A DNA stretch of 64,000 bases from Halichondria panicea (GCF_963675165.1 NC_087384.1:4085182-4149181); one strand, 5' to 3'; shown: positions 47,001 to 57,535, numbered from the stretch's first letter. The notes: generated by a model from the letters alone, not told the origin. Numbers and translations are program-made.

Positions 47001-50000
47001 AATGGGCTTCAACAGCTTGCAGTTACTACAGACAATTCCGAAACCGAAAATACCGAAGATATGCCCGAATTTTCACTCGTTAAACATGTACTATCACAAG
47101 AGCTTCCTCATGAGCTTCAAGATTCGCAAATTTGCACAGCTTATGAGTCATTAATATCTAAAGAGAAGCTACAATCAATTTGGGAATGCCTGGTGGAAGA
47201 TGATATTTTCAATTTTTGTCTGCAGACCCTGGTGAATCAATTTGCTCTCTTGCCTACAACCAGTGGCTCTGTGTACAGCACACGCACTAAAATCAAGCCT
47301 GTCTATTGTATGGGCTCAGAGCCTCAGCGGGCTTTCCGATACAGTGTATCCCCAGTAGACATTACTGGAGCCTTTCGCACAATGAAGGAGCTTGGCCTAC
47401 CTTTCCTGGATGCTGAGATTATAGGCGAGGCATCAATCACAAGCTGTGCAACACTTTTTGATGTAGACATTATCTTAGAGTATCTCTGCTGCCTTCACGA
47501 GGAAAGTGACCTCACTAATCATCTTAATAAGGAAGTGGTGGTGGTCTTAATTAACTATTTCAGAGCTGTTCATTTCCGGAAAGACTTAAATAGCTGCATT
47601 CGAATCAAGTCTTTACCTCTGTTTGAGAATATTGATGGAACGTTCACATGTTTGGAAGGGAAAACTGCTTATGTATGGCCAAGGAGTCTGTGTAAAACAG
47701 GATACCAAAAATGGTTGAAAAGATATGACAATCATGTTTTTCTTGAGCCATTTGCTAGCTGGACTACATTGGGAACTCCCGATGATCTACTAATCAAAAA
47801 GCTGCCAGCTGAACAAGTCTACACTAAATACATCTTTCCAGCCTTTTCTGAGATGAATGAGAAAGAACGATGCGATCATCTTAAGCAAATTAAAGATGAA
47901 CTTTTTGATCGCCTTTTCGACCACGATTATGCAGCAGCTCTGTTTTTTAAAAATAGATTAATTGATCTTCCCTGTATTGGTGGGGATAACGAATTTCTGA
48001 GGCCTGTCAGAAATTTTTGCGACCATGAGTCTGAAGTTCTTCAAACATTTAAAACTCGCCATCGATTTTTACCAGATTCATTCATGCATGACAAACCCCA
48101 CTCTAAGACTTGGTTGACCTTTTTCAAACAAATTGGTTTAAAATGTTATCTAACAACTGATGAGTATTTGGACCTCTGTAAAGCCGTTTCTAGAGGTCAA
48201 CATGAGGATCCAAAAACAGCTTCTGAAATTCTCATCAAACATATGTTCTCTGATGAAGTTAAAACAAAGCTTAAATGGCATGCCAATGTAGGGTTTTTAC
48301 ACAGTGTCGCTGATATACCTTTTGTGTGTACTGAACAACAACCCAAGTATGAATGGATAAGTCCAGCTGCTAAGCCATGCAACAGAGTGAAGTCAGGTGA
48401 CAAATACATAAGTATGACCAAGCTAAGCGAGGCAACATTGACAAATCAGGCACACCTGTTATGGACAGTAAAATGTGTAGTTTCTATTCCTGGATATTAC
48501 AGTGTTTTGGCTAAAATAGAAGATGAGCAAATGCTTAAGCACCTAAAACTAACTCAGACTGCAGAAACTTGCCTCGTGATTCAAAATGTCAGAAATATTT
48601 GTTTGTCTAGCAAGTTAGCTAGCCATAAACTGTTTGATCAATATCCTGAGTGTTTAAAAAAGCCGGAAAATGGAGAAGATCTTGTTTCAGTAATGTGCCA
48701 GCACTTTGAGTTCATTGCTTCTGAGCCGGAATCAAACTTTGATTATAGTACCCTCACCGAACTCCGTTGTATTCCTGTTCACAGTACTTTCGGCGAAAAT
48801 GTCAGGTGGCAGGTTGTGCTAATAAAACCATGTAATGCTGTTGTCAACATATGCTCCGAATTAGAGTTCTTTCATCCATTTATTCATCACTTGCCATCCA
48901 AACTGGCGTCCATTGAATTTCTTGAAAAAATCGGTGTTGATAAAAAATTGCAAATTAAGCACATGCAAATTGTTTTTGAAGCAGCCCATAATATCTCACA
49001 AGGAGACGAGTTGGATGAAAACACTAAGAAAAGTGTTGTTGAAGCTGTTAAGTACTTGTACCGACTGCTGAAAAAAACACCCGAGCCTCAATCTGCTCAA
49101 CCTATGCTAAATCAATTGGGAGAAGTTTCCTTAGAAACCCAACTGGATCCTTTGTACTTACCAACTGTGCAGCACAAGCTTGGTTTGTCCACTGAGTTGG
49201 TGTATGCTGATGATCCTAATTATCGTGGTGGAATGCAATGCCTGGACTTGAGCGACACAAACTATCAAGAGCTATCCATAGAGTCTTCCTTGTATAACTT
49301 CACTGATACAAGCTTTTGTGCCCTCCTGCCCGAATCATTAAAGCCAGTTGGGCTTTCCCAAATTTCCACCATGCATGTCGCCTCTAGCTGTGAGGAAGAC
49401 TTGGATGACAGTGTTATTGTAAAACGTTTGAAGACCACTCTCTCCATAGAGATATTAAGTAAAGGGTGTCTCTCGGTTGTACAAGGCATAACCCACCGAA
49501 AGGGCATATACCAGGCACTTGAAACGCCGCTTATTAGCTTTTTAAGCAATGTGAACGTTGTTTCCATGAAACGCTTAAAAACTTCTGTTGTCTTGAACAC
49601 TAGCGGTCGAGAAATAGGGGAAGCAAGAATGCCATGCTTTTTCAAAAGTACAAACTCAACACTGTACATTGACTCTGATTTGGATTCAGGTGAGTCTGGA
49701 GATGAACCAGTGATGCTAGTACTAAGCCACATCATGTTGATTATTGAGAAAGAGAATATCCCTGATGCAAATTTGAGAGTAATTGAGGGGTTACTAAGAA
49801 TGCTGCTGAAAGCTCAGTCAGCACAAAAAGTGAGAGAGATTCTTAACAAAAAGGGGATCGACCTAGAAGACATTGCTATGGATAAAATCGAATTTCACAT
49901 AGGATCAGAAATACCTCAATGCTGGATACACCGTCTAGATCAAAGTCCCGACAATATATACCACTCTGGAGAAAAGATTGGTTTTGAAGTATTCCATGGG

Positions 50001-51104
50001 CATTTCATTTTTGCTGAAGTTCTTGATCCAGTTTTACCTGAAGGATGCAAAGATTTTGAGAATGTGTCGCATATTGAAATGCAGTATCAAATATTCATTA
50101 CTGAAGACGATGAAGATGGCAAGATTGTCAGTGTCCTCAACTTGTACAAGTTCCTTCGGTCATCACAGCCACAGATAGAAGAGCTGGCCCCAGACTCGAT
50201 GGATATCTTACCCTATGATGGTGAAACTTACGCTACCAGGAGGAAATTACAAAGAGAAGACATTGAAGACATAAAAAAAGAACTCATGGAGCAATTGGAC
50301 AGCATATGGAGGCTGACGGAAGAAGAGAAACAGAAAGCAATTAAGCGTCTTTACTTAAAGTGGCATCCAGACAAGAACCCTGAGAATGAAGATGTGGCTG
50401 AAGATATCTTCAAGTTTCTTGTAGCCGAAATTGAACGAAGAGGTCATGTGACGCTACCAAAAGCCATGTGGGATAGCGAGGCTAAAACACATGGTTTCAA
50501 TTGGCGATATGAATTTGATCGGCACGGCAGACAACAAACAAGTGGTGGTAGCTGGTGGTGGAGTGGTGGTGGTGGTGGTGGTGGTGGTGGTGGTGGTGGT
50601 GGAGGAGGCGGAAGTGAAAGTCAAAGAAGAGACAGAACGTATCAACCTCCGTTTGATAGGCATGATTTTCAAATTAAAGGCAATCAAGTTGAAGGTAAAA
50701 GGTGGCTAAGACAAGCAGTGGTTGATGAAAAGGTTTTACGGATTATTTTTGCTGCACTTTCTTCTGAACCAGAGATTGCTTGTGCAGTTTGTTTCCAGGC
50801 TCATCAGGTAGCTGAGAAATCTTTAAAGGCAGGAAAATTTTACGTTTTCGGTCTCTCTGAGAAAGCTCTAAAAACATCCAAACTTGTCACTCACGCATAT
50901 GGACTCCAGCATGAACTTGGCAGCAAGGCATCAGACCTGCCTGGTTTGTCATCTCGACTAGAGGATTATTCCCAGAAGACACGTTATCCTGACCAATGCA
51001 ACCCAACAACCATTCCTGCCACATTGTTCACTAGTGAGCAAGCTGCTAATGCTATACAAGACGCTCAATCCATTTTGACTGTAATTCAGAACATTGTAAT
51101 CTAA
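32025..51104 (+). CDS. SACS: Sacsin, three exons, 4411 aa
   Basis: Giant co-chaperone of protein quality control, linked in vertebrates to mitochondria and intermediate filaments. Exons 32025..32126, 34716..34974 and 38230..51104 join at phases 0 and 1 to 4411 aa (human sacsin 4579). Exon 1 gives TPPLSVTIKAILERYPDGQ, like human [20 protein letters not shown]. Exon 2 carries the first ATPase-like SIRPT box EMIQNADDA (35-43) and GRFGIGFNSVYHIT (to 120). Exon 3 begins exactly at the following D-L-P. The second and third boxes are ELLQNADDA (about 1397) and ELLQNADDS (about 2376), each with a GxFGIGF..VYH partner. Near the C-terminus are a DnaJ domain (WHPDKNPEN, HPD at about 4166), 16 consecutive glycines encoded by a GGT run (50565-50612), and a HEPN domain (about 4275-4411, KRWLRQA). 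The human N-terminal ubiquitin-like domain is not seen. An ATG at 38091 in the same frame lies in intron 2 and is not the start. AATAAA follows at 51204. Confidence 0.97.
32363..32591. mobile_element. 229-bp MITE, TACCGTATAGCGCG ends, in sacsin intron 1
   Basis: Left end TACCGTATAGCGCGAAATTT with CGAGGGG; right end CTCGAAGACTTCGCGCTATA CGGTA. Internal CCACGAAAATTTTTAAATTACC resembles a second, inner end, suggesting a nested or chimeric copy. This is the best-preserved terminus of the family in the window. Confidence 0.8.
35640..36043 (+). repeat. Dispersed repeat (CGGCTACGCCTC-tail family), sacsin intron 2
   Basis: Ordered blocks CAGCTCTATTCTTACTCTTG, AAAAAGCTAGTGTAAGGCTA, GAAGAGACTGCAACAGCTTT, a CACACA run and the tail TGCGGCTACGCCTCGAGGCA. 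Neighbouring copy at 36355-36983. Confidence 0.75.
36355..36983 (+). repeat. Dispersed repeat (CGGCTACGCCTC-tail family), longest sacsin-intron copy
   Basis: Begins near ACGAGTGTTGCAAGC, as in the FET-intron copy, runs through AAAAAGCTAGCGCTTTAGTG and CAGTTACAGCTGGAACAGAC, and ends GTGCGGCTACGCCTCGAGGC. Together with the FET copy it suggests a full unit of about 630-710 bp. No coding capacity seen. Confidence 0.75.
37095..37186 (+). repeat. Two tandem 46-bp repeats
   Basis: Copies at 37095-37140 and 37141-37186 start CTGCATGCAGGCAGAATCTA and end GAGTGGGTAATGATCGA, with one difference. The reverse complement of part of the unit occurs at about 56640-56690, next to another copy of the dispersed family. 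Confidence 0.9.
37256..37652. repeat. Foldback plus dispersed-repeat copy in sacsin intron 2
   Basis: CAACAGTGAGAAGAGAGCTG and AAGCTCTAC occur twice in direct order and then once inverted (37256-37363), giving a strong hairpin. This is followed by CTCGAGAACGAAGCATTATT, CAGCTGTAGCAGTCTACACA and an end TACCGTATGCCTCGCATGCG. Confidence 0.75.
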
Positions 51105-51203
51105 AGTTTAAGTTAAGATATTAACTTAGTAGTAATGTACTGTTATATATAGTCTTAAAGTAGTGGTGTGCACGTGATATTTAGGATTTTTGGACATCTT
51201 CAT

Positions 51204-51209
51204 AATAAA
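51204..51209 (+). terminator. Poly(A) signal of sacsin
   Basis: AATAAA about 100 bp after the sacsin stop codon, the first canonical signal downstream of it. Confidence 0.7.
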
Positions 51210-51535
51210 GGAACATGTTGCTATAATAGTACGTATAATACTGTGCTGATTGCTGAGTTGTCATTGTGATTCAGTTTGTACTTGATCTCTAGTAGAAAGT
51301 ATTATACAACTGAGACACATTAGCAATGTGAAGAAATGCTGGATTGACTGCATGGGGGAATTAAGTATGGAAACTGAGAACTCAAGAAAGGGGAAAGAGC
51401 CCTATATATATGGAGCAATCTGTTACACGTCATTCACATGTATAATTAGACTACATTACATCATCTGTAATTGATCTGATTGGCTAAAAACATTAATTAG
51501 ATTACATGGAAGCATAATCTACAAGAAGGTACTTA

Positions 51536-51642
51536 TTCTACAGGAAGTGGACGCATATTCTACAGGAAATGGGCGCCTATTCTACAGGAAGTGGACACAT
51601 AGTCTACAGGAAATGGACGCATATTCTACAGGAAGTGACAAA
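51536..51642 (+). repeat. 22-bp tandem array, about 4.7 copies
   Basis: Units begin TCTACAGGAA(G/A)TG and alternate GTGGACGCATAT-like and ATGGGCGCCTAT-like halves. Copies 1, 3 and 5 carry GGAAGTG, copies 2 and 4 GGAAATG, so the real period may be 44 bp. Confidence 0.9.
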
Positions 51643-52177
51643 CATTTGCAGGAAGTTCTCAAAAGTTGGAATGAAATTTTTAGTGAAAGTGACAAGATGA
51701 CAAAAACATTATAAAAAACACAGAAAGCAATAGTTTGTTCAGTCAATATCCATGTCCACTAGCACTGTTGCTTTGTATTGCTTTTTCCAGTTGGGCATGG
51801 GCAGGAAGCATCAAAAACACTTCAGCAATCGCTTGACACTTTCTATTGAATTTTTAAGGTTCCATGCTGGACTTCCATGCCGGTCCAGTCTGCTCTATAC
51901 CCCCTCCACTCCACCACAGAGCTTCATTCTTCTTCTTATAGTGTTGCAGTCAGTCTTTTTACTTGTCTGTTTTTTCCAGTATCTTCAAGAAGCGTTTCAC
52001 AAGCTCTACTAAGTTTTACTGTAGTTTTTCGTTGTTTTGAAGCCGTCTTCTTGTCTTTTTCTGTCAACTGGTGTCTCTCACAGCGTCCAGCTCGCACAAA
52101 TTCAATTTCTGTTGCTACGCACCAAACCTGGCTTTTTATAACCACGTCTCGCGCATGCGCAATGAAGTCCAAGTTAG

Positions 52178-52315
52178 ATAGACCACACCCACTCGTAGAA
52201 TATGCGTCTTAGTAACCGCCTTGGTTACGGTTAGATTCCCTCGGCTTTGCGCCTCGGGCTAACCGCAACCGCGGAGGTTACATAGACGCATATTCTACTC
52301 TTAGGTGTAGTCTAT
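52178..52315. mobile_element. 138-bp hairpin element
   Basis: Ends ATAGACCACACCCACTCGTA and GAGTAGAATATGCGTCT-type sequence pair across 32 bp (52178-52209 with 52284-52315). The centre folds again around CCTCGGCTTTGCGCCTCGGG. A similar centre (CCCCTCGGCTATGCCTCAGA) and GGATATGCAT arms occur at about 57880-58000. Confidence 0.75.
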
Positions 52316-52370
52316 CCTATAATTATACATGTGACACGAATTTTTTGGTAAAATTTAATAGTTGCAGGTA

Positions 52371-52444
52371 TAGCCTCGATTCCAGGCCGCTGAGAAAGGC
52401 GGCCTGGAATCGAGGCTATATTCAAGGGGCTGGAGTAGAGGCTA
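52371..52444. mobile_element. 74-bp MITE, TAGCCTCG ends, 10-bp target duplication
   Basis: Begins TAGCCTCGATTCCAGGCCGC, folds into a near-perfect palindrome to 52418, and ends GAGTAGAGGCTA at 52444. Both flanks are GTTGCAGGTA (52361-52370 and 52445-52454), a perfect 10-bp duplication that fixes the element ends. Confidence 0.88.
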
Positions 52445-52878
52445 GTTGCAGGTACAACAATATCAGTGCCTGGTAGTGTCAAACCTGCAACAAATTAAAG
52501 ATGCATGCTGATGATAGGATGGGCCGTTATCATGCAGATCACACCCTCACTAATTCTTGCTGCTTGAAATTCCATTGTCCACGCACATGATGTTGTCATA
52601 ACTCCTAGTTTTGTTTTTGGTACACAATCTATGCACATTAATTTTGAGAGACATAAAGTAGGGCCTATTAGGATCTACATCTATTTATGCTTAACCTATT
52701 CTTATGCTCTAGCGTTACCATTAAAATAATTGCATGGGGGCGGGCGGCTTATACCTGTGCATGGGTGGATAATAATTATCCTGACCTAGAACAAACTAAA
52801 AAACTGAAAAGAAAAAAACGCTGTCAGTCATATGGGAATGCGGCCTCAGTAATGGGCACAATGGACCAGGACGTTATT

Positions 52879-52934
52879 ATGTGACTGCAATGGCATCAAT
52901 GCACTGAACTTGTAGTGATTCGTGCACGCATGTT
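52879..52934. repeat. Dispersed repeat copy
   Basis: ACTGCAATGGCATCAATGCA and TAGTGATTCGTGCACGCATG match the units at 4603-4709 and 7618-7672. Confidence 0.7.
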
Positions 52935-53030
52935 GTATCCTCTGACCATTTCCTTTAGGAAATTTGAATCATTGTATTTTGTGTACAACGTATGAATTAT
53001 GTAATAGTACAGTCGTAGATTATTGTATTA

Positions 53031-53211
53031 TACCGTATTAGAATGTTTTGTGAGTATCAATATTTAGTTATGCAAACTGTGCAAGGGTGATCAATTCGCA
53101 ACAATAAAATCACAAAACTTAAAATTAGTACGGCCAGAACGCAATAGTTAGATCACAAAGGGTCAATGATTTGGCTCATTTGCAAGGTTTTTCACCCCCA
53201 GTAATACGGTA
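53031..53211. mobile_element. MITE, TACCGTATTAG ends
   Basis: Left end TACCGTATTAGAATGTTTTG, right end TTTTTCACCCCCAGTAATAC GGTA. The left end matches the short inverted repeat at 19484 downstream of FET. Confidence 0.6.
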
Positions 53212-53399
53212 TAATTATAGCCGATAATTTTCAAAGGGCAAAACTATAGATACTAAACATTCGTGGTTGTCACTGGTTGAGCAATAATATTGCCAATATA
53301 ATTATAATAGTTGGGGGGACTTGTACAGAAAAATAGAGGTGAAAGGTGAAAGTAATACAGTGTAATGGTCAACTCAGTTTAATTCTCAACCTCAACATC

Positions 53400-53923
53400 C
53401 ACCAAACTGAAACTGTATCTGTCGTTGGGTCGCTCTCAACTGTCCTACTGTTCTCAGCTATGGAGGCCTGCGTTTATCAAAGATATTAATGCTCTGGAGC
53501 GTATACAAAGGAGGGCCACCAAATTTATTTTAAGTTATGAGTCAAGAAATCCTAATAATTATGACCTACAAAGAAAGACTCACCAAGTTAAAGCTTCTTC
53601 CGCTTATGTATCACTTTGAACTGGCTGGCGTAATGTTTTTTAAAGTCTTATAATAACCAGTCCTGTCAATTCAATATCAAAAACTTTATTTCATGCCAGT
53701 CAAACTTTAATACTCGTTCATCTGTAAAACTTACTCTTCGTCATGCACACTCGTTCCTATCATTGTCATATGAGCGTATCAAATCAAAAGTCAAAGAGTT
53801 TTTGTGGGCTCACTTTCTCACCAACTTTCATACTGACAATCTCTGTTCATTTCACGTCCACTGTCCTTGTAGCAAATGCACAGCTATTCCGGCATTTCCA
53901 CAAGGGTTTTTAGCCGCATAATC
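53400..53923 (+). pseudogene. Non-LTR retrotransposon reverse transcriptase, C-terminal remnant
   Basis: Frame 1 reads SQLSYCSQLWRPAFIKDINA then LERIQRRATKFIL, the typical end of a LINE reverse transcriptase (x-L-S-Y-C-x-x-x-W-R-P, L-E-x-I-Q-R-R-A-T-K). The frame then breaks near 53570, and another frame continues with LTKLKLLPLMYHFELAGVMF. A further piece gives VKEFLWAHFLTNF and CPCSKC, again usual for these tails. Several frameshifts and stops, no upstream RT core: a dead 5'-truncated copy. Confidence 0.82.
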
Positions 53924-54062
53924 ATGTGCTCCCTTTAGTTTAGAGGCATTCTGACTTGTTTTCAGATTGACTCATACATTAATATACTTTGTCCTACCCC
54001 TATATCACTCACTGTTGTCAAAATAATGATGCTGTGAAATTATTATCTTGTGGTTTTGAAGA

Positions 54063-55457
54063 ATGCAATCAAGACAAAGGTCAAAGGTTGCAATTAAATT
54101 TGGGATCAAGCTGGTTCAGTCTGGGGCCCGGGCGCGCGCGATAGCTCAACTGATTTCTGCTCAGGTGGAAACAACGCTATTGAGATCTTGCCTGGCATTG
54201 CCCAAACTCTTGTATGTCCTACGTACCTGCCCCCCAGATCACATCACCCATGCAACTCGCCAATTTGATTCAATCATGAGAGAAGCACTGGAATCCATCG
54301 TGAGCAGCCGGATAACAGACTGGTCCTGGCAGAAAGCTTCCCTACCAAGCAACCGTGGCGGCCTCAACCTCCGCAGTGCTGTGTTACATGCCCCTGCAGC
54401 TTTCATTTCCTCAGCTGCCTCCACCAAGACTCTGGTGGAACGTATCCTTAATCGCCCGACCAATCTGGACACCTATCTTGAAAAGGCTGTGAGTGCCTTG
54501 TCATCCTCTTCTTCCCACCCTGAATGGCTCAATCTCGATGACATAGACATCCCTCTACGTCAGCGCCACTTGTCCTGTGCCATTGATGAAGCCATGTACC
54601 AAAACCTATTAGACACATCACCTTCAACCAGGGCTCGTGCTTTGGCAAACTCGTCTGCTCTACCACATGCTGGAGACTGGTTGAACGGGGTGCCATCAGA
54701 TGTGCTTGGCCTCCACATGCAGGACAAGGAATTCAACAGCTGCTTGAAATATTGGCTCGGCATCCCTCTCCACAGTGCCCCCCACCTCTGCCCAGCATGT
54801 CGCACCTCCGCAGATGAGTATGGTGACCATCAAGTTGGCTGTGGCGGAAATGGAGACAGAATCACCCGCCACAACGCGGTCAGAGATGTAATTTTTTCAG
54901 CCGCTCAATCTGCAGTTCTTGGACCATCCCGCGAGGCCCAAGGTTTAATCCCAGAATCCCTGTCAAGACCCGCTGACGTCTTCCTCCCAACTTGGCAAGG
55001 TGGCAGGCCCGCTGCCTTGGACGTCCACGTTATTTCACCTCTCCAGCAAACCCTCATTCATGAAGCTGCCTTCTCCCCTGGACACGCCCTAGAAGTTGGA
55101 GTTAGGCGCAAACTCACCACCCATCTACAGGCCTGCCGCTCCATAGGTGTAAACTTCATTCCCATTGTGGCAGAAACACTAGGAGGTCTAGGCGAAGAAG
55201 CAATCAATATCATAGGTGCCATCGGAAATGCCATCGACCGGAGAGTAACCATGACACATTCCACATCCTCCACCAAGAAGCATCTGTTTCATCGCCTGGC
55301 CATTGCACTTTGGAGAGGAAATACCTGCCTGTGGCTTCATTTCAATTATTCCTTGCTAAAAAGCTGCTTCTATCAGTATCTATATAATTATGCTATAAAG
55401 CATTTTCCATGTGGAAGTCCTATAATTATAGCACACTTAGGCTTGTCACCCACATAA
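54063..55457 (+). CDS. Retroelement-derived ORF: post-RT region, zinc-finger-like and nuclease-like tail (464 aa)
   Basis: An uninterrupted 464-codon frame, GC-richer than its surroundings. The first 150 residues (LALPKLLYVLRTCPP, RGGLNLRSAVLHAPAAFISS) resemble the region after the reverse transcriptase of non-LTR elements. Then CPACRTSADEYGDHQVGC (about 240-258), a Cys/His cluster, is followed by RITRHNAVRDVI and later RPADVFLP and ALDVHVISP. This Cys/His, then R-H-N, then P-x-D..D-V order is that of the restriction-like endonuclease tail of R2/NeSL-type elements. The last 40 residues after the LWRGNTCLW segment are low-quality and may be read-through. No RT core is upstream, so it is a 5'-truncated copy whose frame has stayed open. 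A domesticated gene is possible but unproven. Confidence 0.62.
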   Translation: MQSRQRSKVAIKFGIKLVQSGARARAIAQLISAQVETTLLRSCLALPKLLYVLRTCPPDHITHATRQFDSIMREALESIVSSRITDWSWQKASLPSNRGGLNLRSAVLHAPAAFISSAASTKTLVERILNRPTNLDTYLEKAVSALSSSSSHPEWLNLDDIDIPLRQRHLSCAIDEAMYQNLLDTSPSTRARALANSSALPHAGDWLNGVPSDVLGLHMQDKEFNSCLKYWLGIPLHSAPHLCPACRTSADEYGDHQVGCGGNGDRITRHNAVRDVIFSAAQSAVLGPSREAQGLIPESLSRPADVFLPTWQGGRPAALDVHVISPLQQTLIHEAAFSPGHALEVGVRRKLTTHLQACRSIGVNFIPIVAETLGGLGEEAINIIGAIGNAIDRRVTMTHSTSSTKKHLFHRLAIALWRGNTCLWLHFNYSLLKSCFYQYLYNYAIKHFPCGSPIIIAHLGLSPT

Positions 55458-56250
55458 GCCTAAATGAAGCCATAATTGACCACATAACTTCCGGGGGGGG
55501 GGGGCTAACACAACACAAATAAAAATTACAATTTCTATTTTCTTGTCAAGAAACCGCAAGGCCATGACTTATTGATGTTATGTGTCCCGTCATAATTATT
55601 GCATAATAAATTTATAGTAAAAAAGCATGAAGGAGACTGATTATGTTACTATAATTATCTCAGTGAACACTATAAATAACAAGAAACTTTATGAACTGAC
55701 TTTTGCAAGTTCTTTATATAATTGCTAAGCCCTCAGCCACCTGTTGCTATAGAGAGTTTCTTTTTATAAACGCTACAGTCTTACGGCCACATATGTGGCA
55801 TATTTAATATTGAGTTACAGTAACTTTAGTGGCCGGGATGTGTCTCCTGCATTATTTGGGCCCCTGAAATATTCTCCCCAGACATTCAGGAAAGCCATAA
55901 TTTTGGTCTGGGGGACAGACTATTTCGGCTATCGCCTGTAAAATTTGGTCCCTCAGAAAAATATTTGGTCCCCCCATGCAGTCCATTGACAGTAGATAGC
56001 TATTGCAGCGGCAATACAATCACGTACAAACTAGATGGAAGGGACTCGTTATGCATGCGAATGTCTAAACAATAGACCGATGCTAGATCTACCTATTCCC
56101 CTGCAGTATATAAGCACTGTGGCCATTGTATTCTGATGTCCTGTCCTAACCAGTGTATACTTGCATGATGCCAGAGATGTTCGAGAGGGAGAATAGTGGG
56201 GAGAGTGCACCCAATACTTGCGCTGATATCACACTGACAATTGCATATTT

Positions 56251-56690
56251 ATGCCTCGGTGCGCATGCGCAAGTGAGGTATACGGTAGTGTGTTTGTGTG
56301 TGTGTATCTGTGTGTCCGTGTATACTGCTACAGCTGCTCAAGGATCAATGAAGTGCAAGTAAGAGTTTCTATAGACTTCTAGTCATGTTTTCTTGCAAAA
56401 TAATGCTTCGTTCTTGAGTTTAATGCCTGTTTTGCTTGGAATGCCATTGCAGCCTTTCAGAAGAGTGCGTAGAATAACCGTATTGTCCATGGAGTGTTGC
56501 TACTCTACTTAGTAGCACTAGAAAGCTAGCTATTGCATGGTAGCTGCAAGAGTGAGAAGAGAGCTGCAAGGCGCTGATGCATGCAGCCACTATTAATTTT
56601 AGACTTGAACTTTTGACGTAGATCGTTTTAACAACAATCATGGTCGATCATTACCCACTCTTTGTCTTTGATTTGCCTGCATCATGATAT
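56251..56690 (-). repeat. Dispersed repeat (CGGCTACGCCTC-tail family), reverse orientation
   Basis: Opens with TGCCTCGGTGCGCATGCGCA, GAGGTATACGGTAGTGTGTT and a GT run, then CAGCTGCTCAAGGATCAATG, GCTAGCTATTGCATGGTAGC, and ends with GGTCGATCATTACCCACTCT, the complement of the 46-bp tandem unit at 37.1 kb. Confidence 0.75.
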
Positions 56691-56691
56691 A

Positions 56692-57002
56692 GTCTCGAAT
56701 TCCAGCCGGTTCTCATTGTAAGCGTGGGAGGGAGAAAACAGTCTGGTGACTCGGGGCAGAACATTCTGTCAGTCAGGAATGTAATCATCCTATTAACCAC
56801 ATGGATAATAACCCACACTTTAAATAGAACTGCCGTATTCTCAAATCTATCTTACATTCTTGTGGGTAAAGCTCCAATGAATATACTCTCCTTGCGGGTA
56901 AGGCTCCAATGAATATACTCTACCCACATTCTGTCCGAGACAGAAAAGTACGGTTCACTCCCTCCCACGCTTACAATGAGAACCGGCTGGAATTCGAGAC
57001 TA
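56692..57002. mobile_element. 311-bp MITE, TAGTCTCG ends, 10-bp target duplication
   Basis: Inverted repeats of about 45 bp: TAGTCTCGAATTCCAGCCGG and CCGGCTGGAATTCGAGACTA, continuing through CTCATTGTAAGCGTGGGAGG. Flanks are CATCATGATA on both sides. The interior holds a 31-bp direct repeat around AAGCTCCAATGAATATACTC. No coding capacity. Confidence 0.9.
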
Positions 57003-57129
57003 CATCATGATATACAGAGTGTATAGTAGCTTTATGTTAGGCATCTCCACCGAGGCATCAGCACACAGGTGCTTTCAGTTTATTAGCAGCGAATCTTGAA
57101 GGCGATTTGCTTGCTCTGATTGTTCAAAT

Positions 57130-57535
57130 CAGGGGCGGATCTAGCAGGTAGCAGAGGGTGCTCAAGCACCCCCCTGACCTTGGACAAATAATTATCTTTT
57201 TGTCTCATGCACTCATTGGCTGTGGAAGTCACTCTCAGACTTGGTACTAATATATAGCTTGCTGAGTAGCTGTATACCTATATCATACAGTAGTGTCTTT
57301 TAAAAGCTATGATAAAAAATTGACTAGCTACACTGCAGTGCAGGGTAGACTCGACAAGTAAATACAGAGTGCAAGGAACCTCTGCAATGCAAACCACACC
57401 TAATATTAATGTCACATTGATATCGCACCTACCGGAAATGGCGTCAAAAGGGGGCATAACCCTCGATTTTCCGGAATGCTCCTTGCCTCTTGCTCAGCAC
57501 CTATACCTACCACTTTTTTCCTAGATCCGCCACTG
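57130..57535. mobile_element. 406-bp MITE, CAGGGGCGGATCTAG ends
   Basis: Left end CAGGGGCGGATCTAG, right end CTAGATCCGCCACTG, with CAAAT directly repeated on both sides (57125-57129, 57536-57540). Termini of this type are common on small DNA transposons in many animals. No transposase. Confidence 0.82.

Larger units (their letters stand above)
51105..53399. other. Sacsin 3' flank and repeat-rich spacer
   Basis: Contains the sacsin poly(A) signal, a 22-bp tandem array, a hairpin element and two inverted-repeat transposons (listed separately). A minus-strand open frame at 51936-52172 (78 codons, basic, ending KNRQVKRLTATL) has no recognised relatives and lies beside the hairpin; I do not call it a gene. 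Confidence 0.5.

Noticed and set aside
53400-55457. One continuous retrotransposon covering both RT fragments
   Set aside because: The two pieces are C-terminal tails of different element types and overlap in domain coverage, so they are separate insertions.
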